NCBI GenBank assembly: GCA_050247155.1
Contig: JBFWUS010000010.1
Coordinates: 1-64,000 of the forward strand
Source of the DNA: Mesorhizobium_G sp050247155
GTDB taxonomy: Bacteria; Pseudomonadota; Alphaproteobacteria; Rhizobiales; Rhizobiaceae
Reading direction: 5' to 3'
Length of the DNA stretch: 64,000 bases
In this document: one piece after another, positions 29,502-37,871 of the stretch
Position numbering within the stretch: position 1 is the stretch's first letter
Layout: the number at the start of each line of letters is the position of its first letter
The notes under the pieces: model-generated
What the model saw: only the letters and a program-made list of their open reading frames with translations
Database searches by the model: none
What the model was told of the DNA's origin: nothing
Made by a program: the position numbers and the translations under genes

Positions 29502-29987
29502 CTACTCGTCGCTCGACGCGCCCCTGGCATCGGGACGGCGGCGCGCTGCTTCCTGCCGCATGGCAATGCGGTTGCGCCGGTCGACGCCGATGAGTTCGGC
29601 GACGCGCCACAGCGTGTTGTCTTCCAGCTCGTGCAACTCGCCATCGGCATAGGCGACATCCCACAGCACGCGGATGAAACGAACACGCTCCTCCTCGTCC
29701 AGATGCCGCTTCAAAACACTGGTGAAGGCGTAGAGATCGATCGCTTCGCTGTCGGCCTGCTGGCCGGCATTCACCAGGTCATCAAGCTCATCGCCGGAGA
29801 TGCCGTATAGCTCGGCGAGCAGGACCTTGATCTGTTCCCATTCCGTGTCTTGGCGCACACCGTCGGCATCCATGACGTGGTACATCAGCGCCGCCGCCGC
29901 AATGCGCGGATCGTCGGCCCGGCTGGCCGCGTCGCCGGTCACGCTGGGCGGCAGGTCTTTCAGAAACGCCAGTACACGCTCGAACAT
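29502..29987 (-). CDS. TerB-like (tellurite resistance TerB) domain protein
   Basis: About 161 residues, helical. The TerB-like domain has AAAALMYHVMDADGVRQDTEWEQIKVLLAELYGIS and, in the second half, RVLWDVAYADGELHELEDNTLWRVAELIGV. The repeated acidic D-x-D-G / Y-A-D-G-E-L-H-E-x-E pattern is characteristic and may bind a metal. ATG 29987 (MFERVLAFLKDLPP) fits the family. It is adjacent to the amidotransferase gene (one base) and 113 bases after hemY, all on the minus strand. Its cellular role is not established for stand-alone TerB proteins. Confidence 0.82.
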   Translation of the reverse strand: MFERVLAFLKDLPPSVTGDAASRADDPRIAAAALMYHVMDADGVRQDTEWEQIKVLLAELYGISGDELDDLVNAGQQADSEAIDLYAFTSVLKRHLDEEERVRFIRVLWDVAYADGELHELEDNTLWRVAELIGVDRRNRIAMRQEAARRRPDARGASSDE

Positions 29988-30100
29988 TCTTTGCCTCACG
30001 GCGAACAATCCAATCTTCGTCACCGCAAATTGTTTGTGCGTTTCCGTTCGTCAAGGGATTGCGCCACCAAGTCCGGATTTTGTGGAAAGGTGGTGCCGAT

Positions 30101-31651
30101 TCAGAACAATTTGAAGCGGCGCGAGGGCTGCTTTGCTCGATCAGGATCGACGCCCGGGTCGTCGGGCAAGGGCGGCGGCGCTCGCTCTTCGTCCATGGGC
30201 GGACCGTTGGCCTTCTCGTCATTGGCAGCGACGGGCGGCTTGGGCTCGGCTACAGCTTCAATCTCGATGGTTTCGACATCGTCAGGCTCGTCGGCCGTTT
30301 CGACAGTGAGCGACGGCGTTTCGGGCAAGACGAGAGGGTCGTCCTGTTCGATCAGCGCACCGATCTGCTCGATCGGCGCCTTCCATTCGAAGGCGTCGAG
30401 ACGGCCGGTGACAGGCGAGATCGGCGCCCAATGTTGCGCCACATGCCCATCCGCCACCCAGGCCGGATCGCGCGGCGCACGCACGGCGCGCCCCAGCCAT
30501 TGCCGTATGCGCCCGACATCGCCGGTTTCCGCCTCCTCGATATCGGCGCGCAGCAGATAGCCGGCTTCGCGCGGCTGCATGCGGATAGCGGCTTCGACCT
30601 CCTGCCGCGCAAGCTTGTATTCCTGCGCATCAAGTGCGGCACGCGCGACGATGAGCGAGGATTCGACATTGTTTTGCCTGAGCGACTGAAGCCGCTGCGC
30701 ACGGGCCAGCCGATCATGCGTGGCGTCGCCGGGCCGGGCATGGACATAGAGATCGGCCACTTCCGGATGCGGCTCGTCCTTCCAGGCCGCCTCCAGCAAT
30801 TTCGATGCTTTTCGAACGTCGTCCGCCCGAATCAAAGCCCGCGCCGCAACAATCGCGGCGGGAGCAAAACTCGGCGCAAGGCGGTTGGCTTCAAGCGCGG
30901 CGCTGCGCGAGCCGGCCTGGTCGGTATCGAAGGTCGCCAGCGCCTTGGCGGTCAGCAGCACGGCGCGGCGGCGGTTCAACGTCTCCTTGTCGAACTGCCG
31001 GGTCGCCTTCTGGGCGTCGAGCAGTTTAAGCGCACCATCCCAATCGCCGTCCTCGACGCGCTCTTCCAGCGTCGAATCCGAAGCCCAGCCGAGTTGCGGC
31101 GCGACATCGGCGGCCCGCGCAGCATAGTGGCGGGCTGCCGCCTTGTCGCCCAGCCGCTCCGCCTCCAGATAGAGGCCGCGCAAGCCGAGCAGTTTCATCT
31201 CGGGGTCGTCGATCATCGCCTCGAATTTTTCGCGCGCGCCATCATGATTGCCCTCGAGCAGGAACGTCTGGGCCTCCAGCAGATGGATCAGCGGTTCCTG
31301 ATCCGCGTTGATCAGTTTGCCCGCTTCCTTGTTTTTCTGCCGCGCCTTGGCGAAATCGCCGGCGCCGGCGGCGATCATGCCGGTCGATAGCGCCTGGTAA
31401 CCCCGATCACGCCGCCGGGCGCGAAAATGCCGGGAGATGGCAAAGGGGCTGGTCCAGATCGACTTGACCATCCACCACAACACCATCACCGCCGCCACCA
31501 CTGCGGTGAGCAGCGCCGCAGCGGCCATCAGGCTGACCTGATATTGATAGCCGTCGAACGTGACGACCATATCGCCGGGCCGGTCCGCCAGCCATGCAAA
31601 GCCAAGCCCGAGCAGGAAAACGACCGCCAGAAACGCCAACAGCCTGATCAT
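30101..31651 (-). CDS. hemY: HemY-N domain protein (heme-cluster TPR membrane protein)
   Basis: 516 residues. Two N-terminal membrane spans (LLAFLAVVFLLGLGFAWLA and LMAAAALLTAVVAAVMVLWWMV) bracket the short GDMVVTFDGYQYQV segment diagnostic of the HemY_N family. A long TPR region follows (YQALSTGMIAAGAGDFAKA, AQTFLLEGNHDGAREKFEAMIDD, ARLAPSFAPAAIVAARALI-type repeats) and a proline/acid-rich tail. This is the proteobacterial HemY of the hemCDXY cluster, not the Bacillus protoporphyrinogen oxidase of the same name. It is thought to act as an inner-membrane scaffold in heme synthesis. It follows the Mic60-like gene by 13 bases. Confidence 0.9.
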   Translation of the reverse strand: MIRLLAFLAVVFLLGLGFAWLADRPGDMVVTFDGYQYQVSLMAAAALLTAVVAAVMVLWWMVKSIWTSPFAISRHFRARRRDRGYQALSTGMIAAGAGDFAKARQKNKEAGKLINADQEPLIHLLEAQTFLLEGNHDGAREKFEAMIDDPEMKLLGLRGLYLEAERLGDKAAARHYAARAADVAPQLGWASDSTLEERVEDGDWDGALKLLDAQKATRQFDKETLNRRRAVLLTAKALATFDTDQAGSRSAALEANRLAPSFAPAAIVAARALIRADDVRKASKLLEAAWKDEPHPEVADLYVHARPGDATHDRLARAQRLQSLRQNNVESSLIVARAALDAQEYKLARQEVEAAIRMQPREAGYLLRADIEEAETGDVGRIRQWLGRAVRAPRDPAWVADGHVAQHWAPISPVTGRLDAFEWKAPIEQIGALIEQDDPLVLPETPSLTVETADEPDDVETIEIEAVAEPKPPVAANDEKANGPPMDEERAPPPLPDDPGVDPDRAKQPSRRFKLF

Positions 31652-31664
31652 GTACTAAAACTCC

Positions 31665-33035
31665 TCAGGCTGCCTTCATCGCCCCGGCAATCATCTGGTC
31701 AACCAGTTTTTCGACCTCGACGCGCACCTTGATCTTGTCGACCAGGCCGCCGCCGGCCGCCTGCACCGCCTCCGGCAAAGCGGCGTATTCGGCCAGCGCC
31801 TTGTCGTAGTCGCCGGCATTGACCGCTACCTCCATGCGCGCAACGCGTGCCGGCGGATCTTCACCGGGAACTTCGCCGACGGGCCGCACCTTGACCACCA
31901 ACTCTGCGCTCGACAACAGGCGCTGGAAAAAGCCGGCGTTCTGGTCGACCGGCGCGGCAGCGGCGACCATGGCGTTGGCTGCATCAGGAAACGCTTTTGT
32001 TATGTCCGCGCGGGTCATTACGCCCTGATCGGCATAGGCGCGCAGCGGCTGGATTTCCGGGGCGTTGGGCGAAATCGCGGCGAATGTCTCGAGTTCGGCG
32101 GCAAACGCGGAACCACGGTCGAGCGCCGATTTGAGCGCGGCGGCGGAGATGGCCAGCGCGATCTTTGGCTGTGCACCCTGGGCGTCGACCTTGCCGGTGA
32201 GTGCCACCAGGGACTGTTCCAGCGTGGCAAGCTTGGCCGTCAACGCCGCGACTTCCTCTTGCGCGGCGCCACCGGCCGATTGTGAGAGATTGGCGATTGC
32301 TCCTTCGAGTTCCTTCACCTTGGCGTCCAGAGCGCCAACCGCAGCACCGTCGCCACCAGCGCCTGTCTGGACGGCCGATTGCAAGGCAGCGAGATCCGCC
32401 TTCACCTGGTCGAGTGACGACGTGAGACCGGCAACAGCCGCACCGCCGTCGCCGCCCGCCGAAGATTTCAAGGCAGCAATCTCGGACTTTAAGCCGCTGA
32501 TTTCTGTCTGCACGCCGCTCAAATCAGGCGCTGCCACACCACCGCCCGGCGCTCCAAGAAGGCCTGCAAATTGCAGCAGACCGGCAATTGCCAGCGCAGA
32601 AACGCCGCCGATAAGCCCGGCGGCCAGGGAGGACAGACCCGACCGGGGTGGAGGAGGCTGAACAGCCTGCGATTTCGGGGGCTTGCTGCTGCCTGCTTCG
32701 CTGGCCGCGCCGCGGCCATAGGCCGTGACCGATGGCTGGACATCCCCGACATCCGGCGGCGTGGCCTCGGCTTTTGACGCATCGGACGGCTCGTCGTCTG
32801 ATGCCCGCGTATCAGCGCCTTTTTCTACGCCTGGAGCCGATTGGTCTGGTCCGAGCCACGGCTCAAATCCGCCGGCAGCCGCTGGTGATTCGGCCCTTTC
32901 CAAGGCACTCGCCACTTCAGATTCTGTAGACTCGACGGCTTTCGCGGGCGTCTCGTCGGCCGCATTGGCTTCAAGATCGATCGTCACCGGCGCGCGCTGC
33001 GGCTTGTAGTGACGCGTTTTCGGGGTCTTGACCAT
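31665..33035 (-). CDS. Alphaproteobacterial mitofilin/Mic60-like inner-membrane protein
   Basis: 456 residues. An acidic, Pro/Ala-rich cytosolic N-terminus of about 135 residues precedes a single membrane helix (LSSLAAGLIGGVSALAIAGLLQFAGLLG). A long coiled coil in the periplasm follows (ISGLKSEIAALKSSAG, KVKELEGAIANLSQ, AALTAKLATLEQSL) and then a C-terminal mitofilin-type domain (AELETFAAISPNAPEIQPLRAYADQGVMTRADITKAFPDAANAM, ending ALPEAVQAAGGGLVDKIKVRVEVEKLVDQMI). This is the layout of bacterial Mic60 (COG4223), implicated in shaping intracytoplasmic membranes and related to mitochondrial cristae organiser Mic60. It is encoded inside the heme gene cluster, between hemD and hemY, as known for this family. 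Confidence 0.87.
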   Translation of the reverse strand: MVKTPKTRHYKPQRAPVTIDLEANAADETPAKAVESTESEVASALERAESPAAAGGFEPWLGPDQSAPGVEKGADTRASDDEPSDASKAEATPPDVGDVQPSVTAYGRGAASEAGSSKPPKSQAVQPPPPRSGLSSLAAGLIGGVSALAIAGLLQFAGLLGAPGGGVAAPDLSGVQTEISGLKSEIAALKSSAGGDGGAAVAGLTSSLDQVKADLAALQSAVQTGAGGDGAAVGALDAKVKELEGAIANLSQSAGGAAQEEVAALTAKLATLEQSLVALTGKVDAQGAQPKIALAISAAALKSALDRGSAFAAELETFAAISPNAPEIQPLRAYADQGVMTRADITKAFPDAANAMVAAAAPVDQNAGFFQRLLSSAELVVKVRPVGEVPGEDPPARVARMEVAVNAGDYDKALAEYAALPEAVQAAGGGLVDKIKVRVEVEKLVDQMIAGAMKAA

Positions 33036-33122
33036 AAACCGGCTCCGAAACCTGTCTTTCGATGGGCGTGACCCAGACCTAGCATACCGTTGATGGCGGA
33101 ATATAGCCGCACCGCGACATTC

Positions 33123-33836
33123 TCAGCCGCCGGCCTTCAAAACGTCGAACAGAGCCTGCTGTTCCGGCCTCTCGGCAATGCGAATTCGTGAAGATTCAAT
33201 GTCAAGCGCTGCCGCAACACGCGCTGAAAGGCAGCAAAACAAGGCCCCGGAAAGGCGATCGGCCACGATCGGCTTTTCGGACAACCGTGACAACGCGCTC
33301 GCCGACTCGGCTGAATAGATAAGCGCCGCATCCACACCCGCATGCCTGAAGGCTTTTTTCAGCATCGCATCGGAATAGTCGACGCGACGCGTATCATATG
33401 TCTCGACTGGAATAATTGTACGCCCGGACCCTACCACCGTGCTTTCGAACTCGGGCCGCCGCACGACGCCGCACAGATAGGCAATTCGAGCTTCGGCAGC
33501 CGTCTGGCGGAGCACCAGTTGCGCCAACGCATCGGCGTCACCTTTTGCCGACACAGTGGAACCAAATCCGGCGGCTCGCGCCTGCTCGGCGGTCTTGTCG
33601 CCCACGGCAAAGCAAGGTTTCGCGACGAGAGCTGCCAACAGCTCGGGCGATGCATAACGCAACGCATTGGAACTTGTGACCACAACGGCATCGACGCCTG
33701 TGGCCACGGTTTGGTCCGGTGTCGCACCAGTCGTCGTGAGAGGCAAAACCAATGGTTCGAAACCGAGCATTTTGAGCTGTTCGGCCGTCTTGGACGCCTC
33801 CGGCTCCGGCCGCGTCACCAGTACGCGCCGGATCAT
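33123..33836 (-). CDS. hemD: Uroporphyrinogen-III synthase HemD
   Basis: 237 residues. It begins MIRRVLVTRPEPEASKTAEQLKMLGFEPLVLPL. HemD-type features are DAVVVTSSNALRYASPELLA, KPCFAVGDKTAEQARAAGF, RIAYLCGVVRRPEFE, and VDAALIYSAESASALSRL. The family is poorly conserved; length, two-domain character and position immediately after hemC make the call firm. It closes hydroxymethylbilane into uroporphyrinogen III. Its ATG directly abuts the hemC stop with no intervening base, so translation is likely coupled. Confidence 0.9.
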   Translation of the reverse strand: MIRRVLVTRPEPEASKTAEQLKMLGFEPLVLPLTTTGATPDQTVATGVDAVVVTSSNALRYASPELLAALVAKPCFAVGDKTAEQARAAGFGSTVSAKGDADALAQLVLRQTAAEARIAYLCGVVRRPEFESTVVGSGRTIIPVETYDTRRVDYSDAMLKKAFRHAGVDAALIYSAESASALSRLSEKPIVADRLSGALFCCLSARVAAALDIESSRIRIAERPEQQALFDVLKAGG

Positions 33837-34766
33837 TCAGTTCCACTCCTCGAAAAACGAGGGGCCAGCCTTGGCGCGTATCGTTTCACCCGCGGCACGG
33901 CCGATATCGCCTGCGTTGTCCGCCGACCCTGCCTCCGCGATCGTATGAACCTGAGAGCCATCCGGCGTCAGGATCATGCCGGCAAAACTCAGCCGGCCGC
34001 CTTCAACCTCGGCATAACCGGCGATCGGCGTGCGGCAAGAGCCGTCCAACGCCGCGAGGAAGGCGCGCTCGCAGGCAAGCGCCAAGCCGGTGGGCCGATG
34101 ATGAATCGACGCGAGCATCGCCTTCGTCTCTTCGTCGCCAATGCGGCTTTCGATGCAGATCGCGCCCTGCCCCGGAGCCGGCGGAAAGAGCGCCAGCGGC
34201 ATGACATGGGTCGCCGCCGCATCGCGTTTCAGGCGCTTCAGGCCGGCCAGAGCGAGAATGGTGCCATCGACTTCACCGTAGTCAACCTTGCGTAGCCTCG
34301 TCTCGACATTGCCACGGAACATCACCACGTCGATATCCGGCCTCAGACGCTTGATTAGCGCCTGCCGCCGCAGCGACGACGAACCGATGACCGCCCCTTG
34401 CGGCAGATCTTCGAGCGTCGCGGCCGTTCGCCCGATAAAGGCGTCGCGGGGGTCTTCCCGTGGCAGGAAGGCCGACAATTCCAGTCCCTCCGGCAAGACG
34501 GTCGGCATATCCTTCGAGGAGTGAACGGCGAGGTCGATACGGCCATCGAGCAGCGCTTCCTCTATTTCCTTCGTGAAAAGCCCCTTGCCGCCGGCTTCGG
34601 ACAAGGGACGGTCCTGGATGCGGTCGCCGCTGGTGGTGATCACCTCGATGGCGAAGGCTTCTTCCGGCAGGCCATGCGCCTGCATCAGCCGCGCCCGCGT
34701 CTCGGCGGCTTGGGCGAGCGCCAGTGCGCTGCCGCGCGTTCCGATCCTGAGAGGCTTTGTTGGCAT
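33837..34766 (-). CDS. hemC: Porphobilinogen deaminase (hydroxymethylbilane synthase) HemC
   Basis: About 309 residues. It starts MPTKPLRIGTRGSALALAQAAE; an in-frame ATG at 34808 would add a non-family extension. Key elements are TSGDRIQDRPLSEAGGKGLFTKEIEEALLDGRIDLAVHSSKDMPT (substrate arginine and aspartate region), IGSSSLRRQALIKRLRPDI, and the cofactor cysteine in LDGSCRTPIAGYA. It polymerises four porphobilinogen units. It is the first gene of the hemC-hemD-mic60-hemY run, with its promoter in the 81-base gap shared with divergent tsaD. Confidence 0.96.
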   Translation of the reverse strand: MPTKPLRIGTRGSALALAQAAETRARLMQAHGLPEEAFAIEVITTSGDRIQDRPLSEAGGKGLFTKEIEEALLDGRIDLAVHSSKDMPTVLPEGLELSAFLPREDPRDAFIGRTAATLEDLPQGAVIGSSSLRRQALIKRLRPDIDVVMFRGNVETRLRKVDYGEVDGTILALAGLKRLKRDAAATHVMPLALFPPAPGQGAICIESRIGDEETKAMLASIHHRPTGLALACERAFLAALDGSCRTPIAGYAEVEGGRLSFAGMILTPDGSQVHTIAEAGSADNAGDIGRAAGETIRAKAGPSFFEEWN

Positions 34767-34847
34767 GGCGGTTGTTTGTCGATAGAGGTCCGTGGTAACC
34801 CGCCGCACGGGTTTTCTAGCTCCTAGCGGCGAAAACCCGACCCCGCA

Positions 34848-35957
34848 ATGAGGCGAATAGACACCACCTTGATCCGTGTTCTGGGCATCGAGACGAGTTG
34901 TGACGAGACTGCCGCCAGCGTTGTCGAAACCGGCGCCGACGGCCAGGCGCGCATCCTATCCAATGTCGTGCTGAGCCAGATTGAGGAACACGCGGCCTTC
35001 GGCGGCGTGGTGCCAGAGATCGCCGCGCGCGCCCATGTCGAAGCGCTGGATGGCATTGTCGAGGCAGCACTTGCCGAAGCAGGCACAACATTGGATGAAA
35101 TCGATGCTGTGGCCGCGACGGCCGGTCCCGGTTTGGTCGGCGGGCTTATCGTCGGCCTGATGACGGCCAAGGCGATCGCTGCTGCGGCCGAAAAGCCACT
35201 GCTCGCAATCAACCATCTGGAAGGTCATGCCCTGACAGCACGGCTCACCGACGGTATTTCTTTTCCCTACCTCTTGCTGCTGGTTTCCGGCGGCCATACG
35301 CAGATCGTGCTGGTCAAGGGCGTAGGTGACTATGAGCGCTGGGCAACGACCATCGACGACGCGCTCGGCGAGGCGTTTGACAAGACCGCGAAGCTGCTGG
35401 GTTTGCCCTATCCCGGCGGCCCGAATGTCGAAAAAGCTGCGGCGCAGGGTGCCGCCAATCGGTTCGATTTCCCGCGTCCGATGAAGGGCGCGGCCCAGCC
35501 GGACTTTTCCTTCTCGGGCCTGAAGACAGCGGTGCGACAGGCAGCGACGGCGATCTCGCCGCTGACCGATCAGGATGTGGCCGATATCTGCGCGGCCTTT
35601 CAGGCGGCCGTGGCCGACGCCCTTTCCGATCGCGTGAAGCGCGCATTGGTCCGCTTTCGCGAGGCGTTTCCACAAGCCGACGAGCCGGTGCTCGTGGTGG
35701 CCGGCGGCGTCGCGGCCAACCGCCTGATCCGCGCATCGCTGGAAAAGCTCTGCGATCGCAACGGCTTTCGCTTCCTCGCGCCGCCCCACGCGCTATGCAC
35801 CGATAACGCCGCGATGATCGCCTGGGCTGGCGCCGAGCGCCTGCGCGCCGGCCTGGGCGGCGATGACGCCATGCAGTTCGCTCCGCGCTCGCGCTGGCCA
35901 CTCGACGAAACCTCCACCCCGGTGGTTGGCTCCGGTCGGCGCGGAGCCAAGGCATGA
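34848..35957 (+). CDS. tsaD: tRNA N6-adenosine threonylcarbamoyltransferase TsaD
   Basis: 369 residues. VLGIETSCDETAASVVE opens the ASKHA fold. The metal-binding HxEGH is in LLAINHLEGHALTARL, and LLLVSGGHTQIVLVKG and GEAFDKTAKLLGLPYPGGPNVEK are family signatures. FSFSGLKTAVR and VVAGGVAANRLIR complete the fold. TsaD with TsaB/E/C makes the t6A base at position 37 of ANN-reading tRNAs; it is essential in most bacteria. It is divergent from hemC and overlaps gpsA by four bases (ATGA). Confidence 0.97.
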   Translation: MRRIDTTLIRVLGIETSCDETAASVVETGADGQARILSNVVLSQIEEHAAFGGVVPEIAARAHVEALDGIVEAALAEAGTTLDEIDAVAATAGPGLVGGLIVGLMTAKAIAAAAEKPLLAINHLEGHALTARLTDGISFPYLLLLVSGGHTQIVLVKGVGDYERWATTIDDALGEAFDKTAKLLGLPYPGGPNVEKAAAQGAANRFDFPRPMKGAAQPDFSFSGLKTAVRQAATAISPLTDQDVADICAAFQAAVADALSDRVKRALVRFREAFPQADEPVLVVAGGVAANRLIRASLEKLCDRNGFRFLAPPHALCTDNAAMIAWAGAERLRAGLGGDDAMQFAPRSRWPLDETSTPVVGSGRRGAKA

Positions 35958-36940
35958 GCGCGCTTTATCGCGTCGCGGTTCTTGGCGGCGGCGCCTGGGG
36001 CACGGCGCTCGCGGCAACCATGCGCCGGGCCGGCCACGACGTGCGCCTGTGGGCCCGCGACAAGGACATGGTTGACGCCGTCAATCGCGGCGCGAACCCG
36101 AAATATCTGCCTGGAGTAACGCTGCCGGAGGGCATCGTCGCTACGACTGACGCGAAGTCGGCTCTCAGCGATGTCGATTGCGTCCTGGCGGTCATTCCGG
36201 CGCAGTCGCTGCGCGACGCCTTGCAAACGCTGGAGACCGACATTCCAGCCGAGGCGCCGGTTGTCTTGTGCGCGAAAGGCATCGAACGTTCCACCGGCGA
36301 GTTGCTGTCGTCGATCGCTCGCGAGATTTTGCCCGACAACCCCATTGCCGCTCTTTCAGGACCGAGCTTTGCCGCAGATGTCGCCAAGAGCCTGCCGACC
36401 GCCGTGGTCGTGGCCGCCGACACGGAGGACCTTGCTATCGAACTTGCCGCGCGGTTTTCGGTCGGCCATTTCCGCTGCTATTCGTCGGATGATCTGATCG
36501 GCGTCGAGATCGGCGGCGCGCTGAAGAATGTCTTCGCTATTGCCGCCGGCGCGGTCACAGGAGCAAAACTTGGCGCAAGCGCCCAGGCCGCCATGGTCAC
36601 GCGCGGTTTCGTCGAATTGCGTCGCATCGGCGCCGCGCTCGGCGCAAAACCCGAAACGCTCATGGGCCTGTCCGGGCTGGGCGACCTGATGCTGACTTGC
36701 TCGACGCCGCAATCGCGCAATTTCGCCTACGGCCTGGCGGTTGGCTGCGGCGAAAGCCTCGACAACCTGCCGCTGGCAGAGGGTGTCGCGACGGCCGGCA
36801 TCGCCGCGCAGCTGGCCGCCGAACGTGGCGTCGACGCGCCGATCATCTCGGCTGTCGCGCAGATTCTCGACCGTTCGATCACCATCCACGAAGCGGTCTC
36901 GGCTTTGATGTCGCGACCGCTCCGCAACGAAGCCGAATAG
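35954..36940 (+). CDS. gpsA: NAD(P)-dependent glycerol-3-phosphate dehydrogenase GpsA
   Basis: 328 residues. The N-terminal Rossmann motif is VAVLGGGAWGTALAATMRRAGH. ALSGPSFAADVAKSLPTAVVVA, the catalytic lysine segment GVEIGGALKNVFAIAAGAVTGAKLG, and MGLSGLGDLMLTCSTPQSRNFAYGLAVG are all classical. It reduces dihydroxyacetone phosphate to sn-glycerol 3-phosphate for phospholipid synthesis. Its start codon overlaps the tsaD stop, indicating coupled translation. A YciI-like gene follows 11 bases later. Confidence 0.96.
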   Translation: MSALYRVAVLGGGAWGTALAATMRRAGHDVRLWARDKDMVDAVNRGANPKYLPGVTLPEGIVATTDAKSALSDVDCVLAVIPAQSLRDALQTLETDIPAEAPVVLCAKGIERSTGELLSSIAREILPDNPIAALSGPSFAADVAKSLPTAVVVAADTEDLAIELAARFSVGHFRCYSSDDLIGVEIGGALKNVFAIAAGAVTGAKLGASAQAAMVTRGFVELRRIGAALGAKPETLMGLSGLGDLMLTCSTPQSRNFAYGLAVGCGESLDNLPLAEGVATAGIAAQLAAERGVDAPIISAVAQILDRSITIHEAVSALMSRPLRNEAE

Positions 36941-36951
36941 GGAACCAAAAA

Positions 36952-37242
36952 ATGCTTTTTGCCCTCCTGTGCCAGGACAAGCCCGACCATCTGCAAGTGC
37001 GGCTCGACACGCGCCCCGATCATGTCGCGTTCCTCAACGATTTGAATGGCAAGGGTACGCTCAAATTCGCCGGACCCTTTCTCGGCAACGACGGCAAGCC
37101 GACCGGCAGCCTCGTCGTCATCGAGACCGAAGATAAGGCCGCGGCTGAAGCGATCGCCAACGCGGACCCCTATGCGAAGGCCGGCCTGTTCGAGCGGGTC
37201 GACATCAAGGCCTGGAACTGGGCGTTCAACAAGCCAGAATAG
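36952..37242 (+). CDS. YciI-like protein
   Basis: 96 residues. MLFALLCQDKPDHLQVRLDTRPDHVAFLNDL contains the family's conserved R-x-x-H-x-x-F/Y pattern, followed by GTLKFAGPFLGNDGKPTGSLVVIETEDKAAAEAIANADPYAKAGLFERVDIKAWNW. YciI proteins have a ferredoxin-like fold with a His-Asp pair; their reaction is not settled. It lies directly downstream of gpsA and probably shares its mRNA. The placement tsaD-gpsA-yciI is common in alphaproteobacteria. Confidence 0.88.
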   Translation: MLFALLCQDKPDHLQVRLDTRPDHVAFLNDLNGKGTLKFAGPFLGNDGKPTGSLVVIETEDKAAAEAIANADPYAKAGLFERVDIKAWNWAFNKPE

Positions 37243-37303
37243 TTCTTGTGGTTGGCTCGCCGGATGACAAGACGTTCGCTTGATGCCGGAAAAATCGATG
37301 CCA

Positions 37304-37324
37304 ATGTTGCCAAAATGGCAACAT
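37304..37324. promoter_or_regulatory. Inverted repeat upstream of the HicBA-like pair (putative operator)
   Basis: ATGTTGCC-AAAAT-GGCAACAT: perfect eight-base arms with a five-base spacer, 55 bases upstream of the antitoxin start. Autoregulatory operators of type II toxin-antitoxin pairs look like this. Confidence 0.6.
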
Positions 37325-37379
37325 CCCCTATCTTGAGGGTCAAGGCTGCTTGGCTGGCTCGCAGGAATTTCTAAGGACA

Positions 37380-37631
37380 ATGCGGAAAAAATTCATCGTG
37401 AACGCCGAGTGGGATGACGAGGCTGACGTCTGGGTTGCGACAAGCGACGACATCCCTGGTCTGGTGACGGAAGCGAGCAGTCTCGACGGTCTCGTAGATC
37501 GCATCCTGGCCGTCGCGCCTGAACTGCTTCACGACAATGCACATCTCCTCGGCGATGAGCAGTTTTCTGGCGACCTGATCGACATGTGTATCATGTCGAC
37601 CCTGCCACGCGCCGGCCATCACGCGCACTGA
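37380..37631 (+). CDS. DUF1902 / HicB-like antitoxin
   Basis: About 83 residues. MRKKFIVNAEWDDEADVWVATSDDIPGLVTEASSLDGLVDRILAVAPELL has the partial RNase H-like (HicB) fold pattern: a W-V-A-x-S-D-D-I-P-G-L strand pair followed by a long helix. No ribbon-helix-helix or helix-turn-helix tail is evident, so DNA binding may be weak or done by the complex. ATG 37380 is used; an upstream ATG at 37350 falls within the leader. The stop TGA overlaps the ATG of the following hicA-like gene (TGATG), the typical coupling of toxin-antitoxin operons. Confidence 0.8.
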   Translation: MRKKFIVNAEWDDEADVWVATSDDIPGLVTEASSLDGLVDRILAVAPELLHDNAHLLGDEQFSGDLIDMCIMSTLPRAGHHAH

Positions 37632-37828
37632 TGGTCCGTGGCTTCTATCAGCAGATATTAGAGGTCGTGAAGCAAGCTGGGTGTACTTTCAAGCGGCAGG
37701 GAAAGGGTGACCACGAAATCTGGTACAGTCCGATCACTGATCGCACCTTTTCCATCGACCGGTATTGCATGTCGCGTCATACCGCCAATGCGATCATGAA
37801 ACAGGCGGGCATCGACAAGAAATTCTAA
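37631..37828 (+). CDS. hicA: HicA-family mRNA interferase toxin
   Basis: About 65 residues, double-stranded RNA-binding-like HicA fold. FYQQILEVVKQAGCTFKRQGKGDHEIWYSP contains the catalytic histidine (G-D-H-E-I-W, equivalent to the G-S-H motif). RYCMSRHTANAIMKQAGIDKKF is the C-terminal helix. HicA cleaves mRNA and is neutralised by HicB. It starts on the overlapping TGATG with the DUF1902 gene. The pair sits between yciI and the EVE gene and has its own promoter region with an inverted repeat. Confidence 0.83.
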   Translation: MVRGFYQQILEVVKQAGCTFKRQGKGDHEIWYSPITDRTFSIDRYCMSRHTANAIMKQAGIDKKF

Positions 37829-37871
37829 GCCCCCCTCAGCCGCCACACGCGAAACAGGATTCTTGCTTGCG

